Source: L227-5C sp038209275
GTDB taxonomy: Bacteria; Chloroflexota; Chloroflexia; Chloroheliales; Chloroheliaceae
NCBI GenBank assembly: GCA_038209275.1
Contig: JBBQXW010000225.1
Location: forward strand, 1 to 11,919
Direction: 5' to 3'
DNA length: 11,919 nt
Positions within the stretch are counted from its first letter, which is position 1, and each line of letters opens with the position of its first letter. Shown in pieces: positions 1-6,896 of this stretch. The notes beneath the pieces are model-generated. The model worked only from the letters and a program-made list of their open reading frames with translations, did no database searches and was not told the DNA's origin. The translations under genes were made by a program, and so were the position numbers.

Positions 1-401
1 TTGCTCTTTCCAAAGCTGCTCATATTTTTCAGGATATATCTCTCGTAAGTCCAATAATTCTAAACCAGCCCCAACTATCTTTTCAATTTCGGGCCGAAAA
101 ATCTTTAGTTCCTTCAGGTTAAACTGAGCATAAAAACTACGTAAGGCTTCGCCTAAGGCAGCGTTAAAAATTAAGTTCCCGTTTTTCGTAGGGGCGAATC
201 GCCTACGCCCTTGAACATTCACCCTTATCGTCAAGGGCGTCTGCGATTCGCCCCTACCACCGCTGGAAGTTAATTCTTTATACCGCCTAAATCAATCACA
301 CCATTTTCCAGCGCATCAACCACCCCTAAATTAAAGAGCGCAATCATTTTTTCGGTTTGCTCTTTGTTTTTGGCATTTAGAACTAAGGATAGCAGATTCA
401 A
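1..401 (-). pseudogene. Broken tandem copy of the downstream-of-methyltransferase small gene (3' end off window)
   Basis: This is a second copy of the gene at 398-739, split by a 127-bp insertion. Reading leftwards, the N-terminal part (401 to 291) matches the intact protein from NAKNK to IDLG at 26 of 31 residues. The frame then enters the insert and stops at a TAA (270-272). The C-terminal part (156 to 1) resumes with LGEALRSFYAQF and runs to LWKEQ at the window edge, matching 37 of 52 residues. The insert plus its target duplication adds 134 nt, so frame is lost as well. A possible TTG start (399-401) overlaps the TGA stop of the intact copy, which suggests translational coupling in the ancestral tandem pair. 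A shortened 43-residue peptide could still be made. The divergence of the copies shows that the duplication is much older than the insertion. The family function is unknown. Confidence 0.85.
157..283. mobile_element. Miniature inverted-repeat element inserted in the tandem gene copy
   Basis: This is a non-coding 127-bp insert flanked by the perfect 7-bp direct repeat CGCCTAA (150-156 and 284-290). Removing the insert and one repeat restores the sequence of the intact neighbouring paralog. Its core is an inverted repeat: the arms 188-214 and 231-257 match at 25 of 27 positions, begin GTAGGGGCGAATCGC, and enclose a 16-nt loop. Outside the core the ends form a poorer inverted repeat (TTAAAAATTAAGTTCC against the complement of GGAAGTTAATTCTTTA). 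It carries no transposase gene, so it would have been moved in trans. The same core occurs at 6918-6988. I infer it is a MITE-type element but cannot name the parent transposon. Confidence 0.85.
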
Positions 402-739
402 TCAGCTTGCTCGTTCTTTAGAATTTTCTCCGAGTATTCGCGCAGCATTTGGTACTGCTCTTTCCAAAGTTCTTCCTGCCGTTCTGGATAAATATCTCTT
501 ATATCTATTAACTCAAGCCCTGCTACAACAATATCAGTAATTTCTGGTCGGTAAATTTTAAGCTCCCTTAACCTGAATTGAGAATAAAAACAGCGCATTG
601 CCTCACCTAAATCAATCAGGCCGCTTTCTAGGGCATCAACTACTCCTAAATTAAAGAGTGCAACCATCTTTTCGGCTTGCGTCTTGTTTTTGGCATTTAT
701 GATCAGTTGTAGCTCGTTTATTATAAACATATCGTTCAT
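398..739 (-). CDS. Hypothetical small protein, 113 aa
   Basis: I do not recognise this protein with confidence. It is a small acidic, probably all-helical soluble protein with no signal peptide or membrane segment. The most characteristic stretches are NLGVVDALESGLIDLGEA (around residues 30-47), LKIYRPEI and GLELIDIRDIYPE. The general look resembles small uncharacterised DUF3969-like proteins, but that is only an impression. It starts 49 nt after the stop of the methyltransferase-nuclease gene, with no obvious Shine-Dalgarno site. It is therefore probably cotranscribed with that gene, or driven by a weak promoter around TATAAA (775-780, minus strand). A diverged tandem copy follows immediately. 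That copy still retains conserved residues, so the family was under protein-level selection. An accessory role beside the RM enzyme is a guess from position only. Confidence 0.75.
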   Translation of the reverse strand: MNDMFIINELQLIINAKNKTQAEKMVALFNLGVVDALESGLIDLGEAMRCFYSQFRLRELKIYRPEITDIVVAGLELIDIRDIYPERQEELWKEQYQMLREYSEKILKNEQAD

Positions 740-788
740 TTGCTTTACATATTACTAATTCTACTACTCTCTATTTTATAGGCAACTA

Positions 789-3155
789 TTAATTTTTAAG
801 TACCTCTTGAGTCAGGTCTAAAAACGCTTTTCTTTTTTCTTCACTCGAAATAAGTTCTGTAAGATCGAAAATATGCTGAAAGAGTGGGTCGTTCTCTAAA
901 CGTTTCTGTACCTCGTCAGTAATACAACTGACAATAAAGATAGTCTTTACATTTGGGTTGTGGCGCACAGCTTGCTCGAAAGATTTCTTGGCAGCACCAT
1001 AGCGCTCTAGTGCGCCAGCCGGATCTTTACCGCCTTTTACTTCTATAGCTGCCAAAGTGCGTCCATCTTTCCCTAATAAAGAAATATCTGGCTCTGAGCC
1101 AAACAAAATCGAAGTCTGATCGCTTAGGCGAAACCCTCTAAAACTGGAAATCTTTTCAATTAATTCTTCATGAGGAATATTATTTACCGAGACGCTATTT
1201 TTATCAAGAAAACTGATAATCTTACTCTGTCGGGCAAACTCAGTAATCAACAGACGACGAATTACCATCTCTGCCTCAACTCCAATTGCATTTAACCAGG
1301 AGCCATTGATTTGAGAACCAGCAGAAGCATAAAGTAAGGCATTAAGGTCTTGCCTTGAAAAAGTCAAAAGACTGCTATCTATAATGGCGCTAATGTGAGT
1401 GTTAAGCAAATTGCAAAGCCGAATAGCTTCAGGGTGCGGCAATGGTTTCTTATTTTGCCCGGTTTCAAAATTTTCTAAAGAACTAAGTGCTAAATACTTA
1501 ACGGCCTTTTGAGGCAAAGCGGCCACCGAACGATAATAAGCTATTAAACGAGATTGTTCTATTAATACACGGGGGTGAGCAAAGACCCGCATTACATTTA
1601 AATCAGATTGATTCACGTAATTCCAGGCACTAGAGGAAATACCCCATTGTTCGTATTCATCCCAGTTATATGTACTGGAAATGGATACCAATTTTTCAAC
1701 TTCCTGAGCGAACTCTATAAAACCTAGTTCATGTAATTTTCGGTAAAAGAAGGTAGAGCGTAGGCCGTAATCAACCTTCATAGCATCAACTAAAAGCTGC
1801 GTCTTTGGCATTGGCTCGTCTCCCACCTCTGTATCTGATTTAGTCCAAAAAAGTATGCTCTCACGTACTGGCACTCGTCCATACTTCCCCATCTGCTGAC
1901 TTGAATTACCCTTATAACGGGTTACGACAATCTTGTCAACTCGAAAACCAACCGCTTGCGCCAATTCAGATAGAAGTAAATCAACTGGAATTAATTCTCC
2001 CGCAAAACGAGCATTTCCCACTACTAAAGCTATTCTAGCTCCTGGATTACAAACTTGAAATAATTGTTCAATGACTGTATTCATATCTTCGAAGTAGCCC
2101 TTAATCATAGTTGGAATACGGGCGTTATTAAGTTCTTTTTGCTTTAAGTTAGCTAATATTTCGAGCAATGCAGAATGATTTACGTTATCTGTTGGTGCTT
2201 CCTTACTCTCAATATGAGAACGAAGCAGACTGTGCCTTATCTGGCGTAAGTCACTAAAATTGTTTACCCAGTTGAGACATAATTCTAAAGTGTAGATACG
2301 ACTGTAATCATATCTATTCAAATAAGGCGGAGAAGTTATTACAATATCAAAACTTTCGTTAAAAAAAGAGGCGAGTTTTCGAGCATCGCCCTGCTCTATC
2401 CAAATGCGCTCTTCTAGCTTATCTACTGATTCGGTGAACATAGTAAATTGACCAAGAGCAGGATGCAAATCGCTGTACATCATTTCCAGTTGTTGGCGTA
2501 GTGCTGCTCTTACTGAAGCAGCTTTCGGTTTTTCGACCAACCGTAGATATTGTCCATCTTTACTGGTGTAACTAACACTACCCAAGATTGCTAATAAACC
2601 TAACATTAAAAAATCGCGTATATGTAAATCAGGTTCAGCCTGAATTTGCTCTTGAAAAAACAAAATTTCTTCTAAAGTTTGCTTATCATAGGCCATACCG
2701 ATGATTTTTACATCCGATGGCAAGCTAATAGTAGGTGCGGTAAAAGGACTGTTTACCAGGCGTTCTATTACTTGTTGAAGTTGAGGTAAATTATATTCTC
2801 TGGCAGCCCGCAATTTTACTTTAGTTACAAAAGTAGCCACTGGTAAAATGTCTAATCCTGTGACTCTGAAACCTTTTTCGGCACTGGCTAATAATGTAGC
2901 GCCAGAACCACAAAATGGGTCAAACACTCGCGATTGACCCGGTACAGCTTTTAATTCATCCAACAGGCTTTTGACAAGTTGATGTGAAAAGCCTTCCTTA
3001 TAGGCAAACCAACGATGAATTGGCTCACCCTTATTAGGAACATACGTTACTAATTGACGATAATTTAAGCGTTCCTCTAATAGAGGTGCATATTTCTGCT
3101 CTAACATTTCTCGGTAATAAGATGAGTCGTTGGAGACCTTGTTAGCGGTAAGCAT
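789..3155 (-). CDS. Fused DNA methyltransferase-restriction endonuclease (type IIG/IIC-like)
   Basis: The predicted protein has 788 residues and is probably a bifunctional RM enzyme. The N-terminal half is an amino-methyltransferase. The AdoMet-binding motif DPFCGSG lies at residues 79-85, LDILP at 101-105, QGDAR at 255-259, and the catalytic ITSPPY at 273-278. SPPY is typical of N4-cytosine (or N6-adenine) methylases. From about residue 455 a second region begins, roughly the length of a free-standing endonuclease. Near its end it has a PD-(D/E)xK signature: PD at 689-690, then E705-V-K707 in IEVKGG, followed by DPAGALERYGAAKKSF. This part reminds me of XcyI-type endonucleases (CCCGGG cutters), but I cannot confirm that or the target site. 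The order motif I before motif IV, about 190 residues apart, differs from the usual beta-class N4 enzymes. No separate endonuclease or specificity gene lies beside it. Its own promoter lies at 3204-3232. Base composition is visibly A+T-richer than the GTPase region. Confidence 0.85.
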   Translation of the reverse strand: MLTANKVSNDSSYYREMLEQKYAPLLEERLNYRQLVTYVPNKGEPIHRWFAYKEGFSHQLVKSLLDELKAVPGQSRVFDPFCGSGATLLASAEKGFRVTGLDILPVATFVTKVKLRAAREYNLPQLQQVIERLVNSPFTAPTISLPSDVKIIGMAYDKQTLEEILFFQEQIQAEPDLHIRDFLMLGLLAILGSVSYTSKDGQYLRLVEKPKAASVRAALRQQLEMMYSDLHPALGQFTMFTESVDKLEERIWIEQGDARKLASFFNESFDIVITSPPYLNRYDYSRIYTLELCLNWVNNFSDLRQIRHSLLRSHIESKEAPTDNVNHSALLEILANLKQKELNNARIPTMIKGYFEDMNTVIEQLFQVCNPGARIALVVGNARFAGELIPVDLLLSELAQAVGFRVDKIVVTRYKGNSSQQMGKYGRVPVRESILFWTKSDTEVGDEPMPKTQLLVDAMKVDYGLRSTFFYRKLHELGFIEFAQEVEKLVSISSTYNWDEYEQWGISSSAWNYVNQSDLNVMRVFAHPRVLIEQSRLIAYYRSVAALPQKAVKYLALSSLENFETGQNKKPLPHPEAIRLCNLLNTHISAIIDSSLLTFSRQDLNALLYASAGSQINGSWLNAIGVEAEMVIRRLLITEFARQSKIISFLDKNSVSVNNIPHEELIEKISSFRGFRLSDQTSILFGSEPDISLLGKDGRTLAAIEVKGGKDPAGALERYGAAKKSFEQAVRHNPNVKTIFIVSCITDEVQKRLENDPLFQHIFDLTELISSEEKRKAFLDLTQEVLKN

Positions 3156-3203
3156 AGTTATTTTATTTCTTGGGTAACATTCTTGTTAATAGGTAGCGTC
3201 CGA

Positions 3204-3232
3204 ATTATAACTTCTGGGCTGGCTTTTCGCAA
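3204..3232 (-). promoter_or_regulatory. Sigma70-type promoter of the methyltransferase-nuclease gene
   Basis: On the minus strand there is a -35 box TTGCGA (3227-3232), a spacer of exactly 17 nt, and a consensus -10 box TATAAT (3204-3209). The expected start point is near 3197, giving a leader of about 40 nt before the ATG at 3155. No good Shine-Dalgarno site is visible before that ATG. The promoter lies downstream of the intrinsic terminator at 3250-3273, so this gene appears to be its own transcription unit. Confidence 0.65.
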
Positions 3233-3249
3233 TTGGCTGATTTTGGGTC

Positions 3250-3273
3250 AAAAAAGACGGCCTACAGGCCGCC
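3250..3273 (-). terminator. Intrinsic terminator of the membrane protein gene
   Basis: Read on the minus strand, a 7-bp G+C-rich stem (GGCGGCC and GGCCGTC, with one G-T pair) encloses the loop TGTA and is followed directly by six T residues (3250-3255). It starts 42 nt after the stop codon of the gene at 3316-3756 and separates that gene from the methyltransferase promoter. There is no T-run on the other side, so it works only in this direction. Confidence 0.8.
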
Positions 3274-3315
3274 ATTGAGCAGAAGTCAAAGATATTTTTA
3301 TTTCGTTGCGCCGAG

Positions 3316-3756
3316 CTAAACCGCCTCATGGCTGACGGTGGCAGGTTCATCCAGATTACTCTGGCTCTCCTCGGTCTTTTTCGGGCCGGAAGGCGAAACA
3401 GGGCGCAGGAAGCGCGGCATCTTTTCGGCAAACTCTGGGTCTCGTTCGCAGCGGTACATAGTGGCGGAATAAGCAATTGCCAGCACTGAAAGAATCCACA
3501 AAACCGCCGTCATAAACTCAACGCCCGTGAAAATTATCAGCACCAGCGCGGGCGAAAGAATCCAGCCTGCCCATTCGCATTTTACAGTCGGCGCTTCAAT
3601 CGTAAAGAGATAAAAAGCCAGGATAGACCCGGCAATCAGACACCAACCGACGACGGCAGCATATTCAAAAAAGTTCTGGGTGATTAATACAATGAAAGTC
3701 ACGAGACCCGCCCAGGCTATAAAAGCATAATAGGGCAATTTCGCAATAATACTCAT
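3316..3756 (-). CDS. Small four-helix membrane protein, 146 aa
   Basis: This is an unrecognised integral membrane protein. Four hydrophobic segments lie at about residues 8-26, 33-52, 63-78 and 81-100. They are followed by a charged tail of about 45 residues, rich in P, K, E and S, which is probably cytoplasmic. I chose the ATG at 3756 (MSIIAKLP). A perfect AGGAGGAG site sits 8 nt upstream, and the -10 box and operator candidate lie further upstream. A longer reading from 3852 would start before its own promoter. The gene stands alone between a hairpin repeat and its own intrinsic terminator. A perfect palindrome over the predicted start point suggests that it is tightly controlled by a dimeric repressor. 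Function is unknown. A small transporter or stress protein is possible, but nothing in the sequence decides this. Confidence 0.75.
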   Translation of the reverse strand: MSIIAKLPYYAFIAWAGLVTFIVLITQNFFEYAAVVGWCLIAGSILAFYLFTIEAPTVKCEWAGWILSPALVLIIFTGVEFMTAVLWILSVLAIAYSATMYRCERDPEFAEKMPRFLRPVSPSGPKKTEESQSNLDEPATVSHEAV

Positions 3757-3764
3757 AAATTCTT

Positions 3765-3772
3765 CTCCTCCT
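3765..3772 (-). promoter_or_regulatory. Strong Shine-Dalgarno site fixing the membrane protein start
   Basis: AGGAGGAG on the minus strand, 8 nt before the ATG at 3754-3756. It decides between this start and the in-frame upstream ATG at 3852, which has no such site. Confidence 0.85.
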
Positions 3773-3800
3773 GCTCGGCTTGCTAGAATTCTTACAAGCG

Positions 3801-3826
3801 TGTACAAACTTTGTACATTCATTATA
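3801..3826 (-). promoter_or_regulatory. Promoter -10 with perfect 17-bp palindromic operator candidate
   Basis: A consensus -10 TATAAT lies at 3821-3826 on the minus strand. Three bases downstream begins a perfect palindrome (3801-3817), TGTACAAA-C-TTTGTACA. The expected start point, about 7 nt past the -10 box, falls inside it, which is the typical position of a repressor operator. The -35 region is poor: the best match is TTGCTC with a 20-nt spacer. The half-sites resemble those bound by small dimeric repressors, but I cannot assign a family, and no regulator gene is present in the window. Confidence 0.6.
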
Positions 3827-3886
3827 TCCCACAAAGCGAGATTTTTGAGCAAAAGAAGAATTAGCGATTGGGGTAGGTATTAGTTG

Positions 3887-3927
3887 TCAGTCGTCAGTTA
3901 TCAGTCTAACTGACAACTGGCGACTGA
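3887..3927. repeat. TCAGT-type hairpin repeat after the GTPase gene
   Basis: Two 19-bp arms (3887-3905 and 3909-3927) are complementary at 17 of 19 positions around a 3-nt loop. The left arm is built from three direct copies of TCAGT, and the right arm contains two complementary ACTGA copies. A shorter, perfect alternative pairing exists (AGTTGTCAGT 3882-3891 with 3909-3918). It begins 5 nt beyond the GTPase stop codon and has no T-run. It could protect the mRNA 3' end, or be a dispersed extragenic palindrome unrelated to termination. Confidence 0.7.
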
Positions 3928-3932
3928 TTACT

Positions 3933-5807
3933 TTATTCCGCGTCGAGGTGTACTTCAGGGCCGATTAACTGGGCGCTGAGGGCGGCGAGGCGAGTTTTGA
4001 AGGTGGATAGGTCAGCGAGGGCGCGGTCAGTGGCGAGGGCTTCGCTGGCGCGCTCGGTGGCGCTTTGGTTGCCCTGGCGTTCCAGTTCGTCCAGGCGGTC
4101 TTGTAACGCCTGATAGTTGCGCGAAAAAACCTGGGCCAGTTCGGTACCGAGCGCCCGCTCGACATCGCCGAACTGGTCATTCAGATTTTTCTCAACCGCT
4201 TCCATTGCCCGACTTAAAGCGCTGCGTCCGGCTTCGATGAGCCGTCCACGTTCCTGCTGGCGCATCCCGCCCGCCTGTCGCACTACTTCGCTAGCGACCA
4301 GCCAGAGCGCCCCAACGAAAATGTTGCCGAACAGGAAGATAGTAATCGCGCCAATGCCGGTGATGCCACGCGCAATCCAGGTAAAAGTGGTATCTTTCTG
4401 GCGCAGACGGGGCAGCGTGGTCAGGAAGTATGCTTTGTCCGGGTCGAGCTTTTCGAGCATTTGCTGGAACTCCTGCTCAATTTCCTCGCTGACGGTTTGC
4501 ATGTAAGTCCGCAACTCGTCCTTGAATTGTTCGCTACGGGCTTCCATGTAGCTTTTCAGGGCGTACTCAAGGTAGAATGGCAGGGTGCGGCTGATGTCGT
4601 TCGGCGCAACCTGTTGAGCCGTTTCAATCTGGCCCGGCAATTCGTTGGAAAGACGGCGAGTGTAGGCGCTGACATCGGCAATAAAAGAGCTTGCCATACG
4701 CCGCAGTTCGGCGACACTGCGCTCTTGAATCCGAGCGCGGACGGTTTCCAGGCGGGCGCGTTCGCCGTTTAGCTGAGTGCGGGCTTCGCTCAGGTTGCCA
4801 AGTTCGGCTTGTCCGGCGACGCGGCGTTCCTCGAAACGCTCTTCCAAAGTGTCGGCGATTTCTTCGAGCGTGCCGAGCAAAGTTGCTTCCTGCAACCGCT
4901 CTTTCTCAATCAGTAAATCGGTAGTCAGAGCCGCTTTTACGCCGGGGTAGTTGGAGCGAGTCAGCAAATCATTTTCCGGCGCGGGCGTAGCGGCCTTCTT
5001 CTTAGCCGGGCCGATAGACTTAGCCTGTTCGGTTTCCTGCTGCAAACCCTTTGCCGCTTCAAAAGCCGAAAAAGGTAGAGCAATTGCGCCGGGCAGCAAC
5101 GTTTCAAGCAAACTGTTTACGCGCGTCACTACTTGCGGTAAATCGGCGGCTTCTTCGAGGCGGTCAGTCTGGTTAATCAGGAAAATCAGGCGTTTCTGAC
5201 TCTTTTTGGTCAGCTTTTCTTTGATAAAAATTTGCTCAGTAGCAGTTAAAGGCTGCACCGCACTGAGCATAAAGACTATCACGTCCGCGCCACTGATTTC
5301 CGGCCCAAGCGTTTCGGGGTCGTAGCTATCCGGGTCGCTCAGGCCGGGTGTATCTATAAAGCTAAATTCTTTGAGGATAGGCAGAGGCGCGGTTACTTCG
5401 ATGCGGCGGTAGCGTCCGCCCTCTAATGTGCCGTTGCCCGCCAACTCGCGGTATTCGCTCAAGCCGAGCGTTTTGTGCCGACCCAGCATATCCAGCAGCC
5501 GTACTTCGTTTTCCGGGCCGTAGTTAATTTCGGTGACAAGGGCAGTGGTTGGGGTTGCGCCGACGGGCAGTAAATTGGGCTGACCCAGCAAAGCGTTGAG
5601 CGCCAGGGTTTTGCCGTGATTAAACTGACCGAGCAACAGCACCCGCAATTTGCCCATTTTGAAGGCTTTTTCGGTCTGATTGAGTTGAGCGCTTAAATCT
5701 TCTGCTCCGGCTTCGGCGGCCAAGCGCCGCAATTCGCCGAAAAGTTCTTGCAACGTGCGTTCGTTAAGCTGCTCTTGTTCTACTTTTTCTTCAGTTTCGG
5801 TGGTCAT
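3933..5807 (-). CDS. Bacterial dynamin-like GTPase
   Basis: The predicted protein has 624 residues and belongs to the dynamin-like GTPases, which bind and remodel membranes. The GTPase motifs are in order. P-loop GQFNHGKT is at 60-67. A G2 threonine lies in the ATPTTA stretch around 84-89. G3 DTPG is at 152-155, in IDTPGLSDPD. G4 NQTD is at 212-215. An Ala/Lys/Pro-rich linker lies at about 262-283. Long, probably coiled-coil helices follow at about 300-460 and 515-610. A hydrophobic segment at about 487-507 (ITGIGAITIFLFGNIFVGALW region) is the likely membrane insertion or paddle. The start ATG has GGGAGG just upstream, in the 14-nt gap after the metallopeptidase stop, so the two are cotranscribed and probably translated together. 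Only one such gene is visible, whereas many bacterial dynamin-like proteins come in adjacent pairs. Roles in membrane repair or defence are known for relatives, but the job here is inferred only. Confidence 0.9.
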   Translation of the reverse strand: MTTETEEKVEQEQLNERTLQELFGELRRLAAEAGAEDLSAQLNQTEKAFKMGKLRVLLLGQFNHGKTLALNALLGQPNLLPVGATPTTALVTEINYGPENEVRLLDMLGRHKTLGLSEYRELAGNGTLEGGRYRRIEVTAPLPILKEFSFIDTPGLSDPDSYDPETLGPEISGADVIVFMLSAVQPLTATEQIFIKEKLTKKSQKRLIFLINQTDRLEEAADLPQVVTRVNSLLETLLPGAIALPFSAFEAAKGLQQETEQAKSIGPAKKKAATPAPENDLLTRSNYPGVKAALTTDLLIEKERLQEATLLGTLEEIADTLEERFEERRVAGQAELGNLSEARTQLNGERARLETVRARIQERSVAELRRMASSFIADVSAYTRRLSNELPGQIETAQQVAPNDISRTLPFYLEYALKSYMEARSEQFKDELRTYMQTVSEEIEQEFQQMLEKLDPDKAYFLTTLPRLRQKDTTFTWIARGITGIGAITIFLFGNIFVGALWLVASEVVRQAGGMRQQERGRLIEAGRSALSRAMEAVEKNLNDQFGDVERALGTELAQVFSRNYQALQDRLDELERQGNQSATERASEALATDRALADLSTFKTRLAALSAQLIGPEVHLDAE

Positions 5808-5821
5808 TCGCGTCCTCCCGC

Positions 5822-6769
5822 CTAAAACTCGCGCAAAATATTCTCGACCCGGCGGTCAAGGGTTGGCTTATCGAGCAACTGCACGCCTTCCGGTTTGGCT
5901 TGCCCGCTCAAATCGTAATAAAGTTCAGATTGGGCAAATAGCCGCAAACATTCCAGGCGGCGGGCCAGACTCGGATGGGTGCGGAAAACTTCGGTGATGC
6001 CAGTAAAATCGTTGGAGCTTTGCGCCCGCTTCATGCCTTCCAGCACATCGTCCAAATCTACTTTTTCGGATCCTTCAAAGCCCAGCACCAACCGCACTAA
6101 AGCCCATTCCGCTATCTTCAAATCTTTGCAGCAGAGCAACCCAGCTCGGTCACAGGTTACTTCGGCCCGCCGACTCCAGGCTTGCAAGGCCAATCCGATA
6201 GTCTGGCGGAGCGGCCATAAAATCAGGCGAATGGTATTTCCAAGTGGGCCGGGGATGTTGAACGCCCCTTCCAGCAAAATCAAGACGAGCGTGCGGTAGG
6301 TGACGTGCTGATTGTGAATATGTCCACACTCGTGACCAACCACAAAATGCACTTCTTCGGGACGGGCGTTGGCGCTATACTGGGTGGACATGAAGATAAA
6401 GGCGTTTTCGTCCGTGCCGGTAGTATAGATAGCGTAAAAATCGGCCTGCCCCGCCAGCATACGCGGTACAGCAATCCCCAGCGTGCGCGAACATTCCACC
6501 AGCGATTTATAAATCTCCGGGAACGAGCGCGGCGAAACGTGAATACTGTTGTTCAGCAAATTGGTGTAAAAAAATTCTATCAGGAAATCGAGCGCCCGGT
6601 TAATTGCCATCTGCACCGGGACGGCTTTGAGGACACGCAAGATGCTCTGGTCTATCGGGTGGGCATAGGGCGTATCCGGCCCGCTCATCGGGCGGTAGCC
6701 TTCCTTGCGCTGCTTGATAAATTCGCTCAGGTCAGGAATTGGATAGGTATCGGGGGCAGTTGCACTCAT
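5822..6769 (-). CDS. M48-like zinc metallopeptidase
   Basis: The predicted protein has 315 residues. The zinc motif HECGH is at 146-150, within HFVVGHECGHIHNQH. The likely third ligand is E203, in RAEVTCDRAG (ExxxD pattern). A THPSLARRL stretch lies towards the C terminus. Together these fit M48-type (HtpX/Ste24-like) peptidases. There is no signal peptide. The hydrophobic stretch at about 160-197, between the two zinc-ligand regions, could be buried in or pass through the inner membrane, as is common in the family. The catalytic residues are complete, so it is probably active. The start ATG has GAGGAG at 6778-6783, and a TATAAT -10 lies upstream at 6820-6825. It is the first gene of an operon with the dynamin-like GTPase, which suggests a shared task at the membrane. 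The substrate cannot be read from the sequence. Confidence 0.85.
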   Translation of the reverse strand: MSATAPDTYPIPDLSEFIKQRKEGYRPMSGPDTPYAHPIDQSILRVLKAVPVQMAINRALDFLIEFFYTNLLNNSIHVSPRSFPEIYKSLVECSRTLGIAVPRMLAGQADFYAIYTTGTDENAFIFMSTQYSANARPEEVHFVVGHECGHIHNQHVTYRTLVLILLEGAFNIPGPLGNTIRLILWPLRQTIGLALQAWSRRAEVTCDRAGLLCCKDLKIAEWALVRLVLGFEGSEKVDLDDVLEGMKRAQSSNDFTGITEVFRTHPSLARRLECLRLFAQSELYYDLSGQAKPEGVQLLDKPTLDRRVENILREF

Positions 6770-6782
6770 AAAGTTTGCTCCT

Positions 6783-6825
6783 CGAACGTTCGGGGTTGTA
6801 TGATTTCAGTTTACAGACAATTATA
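6783..6825 (-). promoter_or_regulatory. Promoter and leader palindrome of the metallopeptidase-GTPase operon
   Basis: On the minus strand a consensus -10 TATAAT (6820-6825) is flanked by two copies of TCTGTA. No good -35 box is seen at 16-18 nt, so an activator or another sigma factor may be needed. In the leader, next to and touching the GAGGAG ribosome site, is the perfect 10-bp palindrome CGAACGTTCG (6783-6792). It has the half-sites of a Gram-positive-type SOS box but lacks the 4-nt gap, so LexA binding is doubtful. Confidence 0.45.
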
Positions 6826-6896
6826 CAGACGATTGCATTTACTACTTTTTCAATACGCACTCACGCGCCAATAAGTTACAGATTCGATTGATAACT

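Noticed and set aside
188..257. CRISPR repeat unit or tRNA-like structure
   Set aside because: There is a single inverted pair with no regularly spaced direct repeats and no cloverleaf. The insertion boundaries explain it.
3186..3476. 96-codon minus-strand reading frame after the membrane protein
   Set aside because: It overlaps the 3' end of the membrane protein gene in another frame and runs through the intrinsic terminator and the methyltransferase promoter. Its Arg/Pro/Ser-rich product looks like out-of-frame translation.
3757..3852. Longer start for the membrane protein (ATG at 3852)
   Set aside because: This start lies upstream of the -10 box and operator candidate and has no ribosome site, whereas the ATG at 3756 has AGGAGGAG at 8 nt.
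4117..5199. Several plus-strand reading frames opposite the GTPase gene
   Set aside because: They are all antisense to a gene with complete GTPase motifs, and none shows a domain or a ribosome site of its own.
6305..6874. 189-codon plus-strand reading frame
   Set aside because: It lies mostly opposite the metallopeptidase gene, whose zinc motif is unmistakable. It runs through the promoter region and has no recognisable domain.
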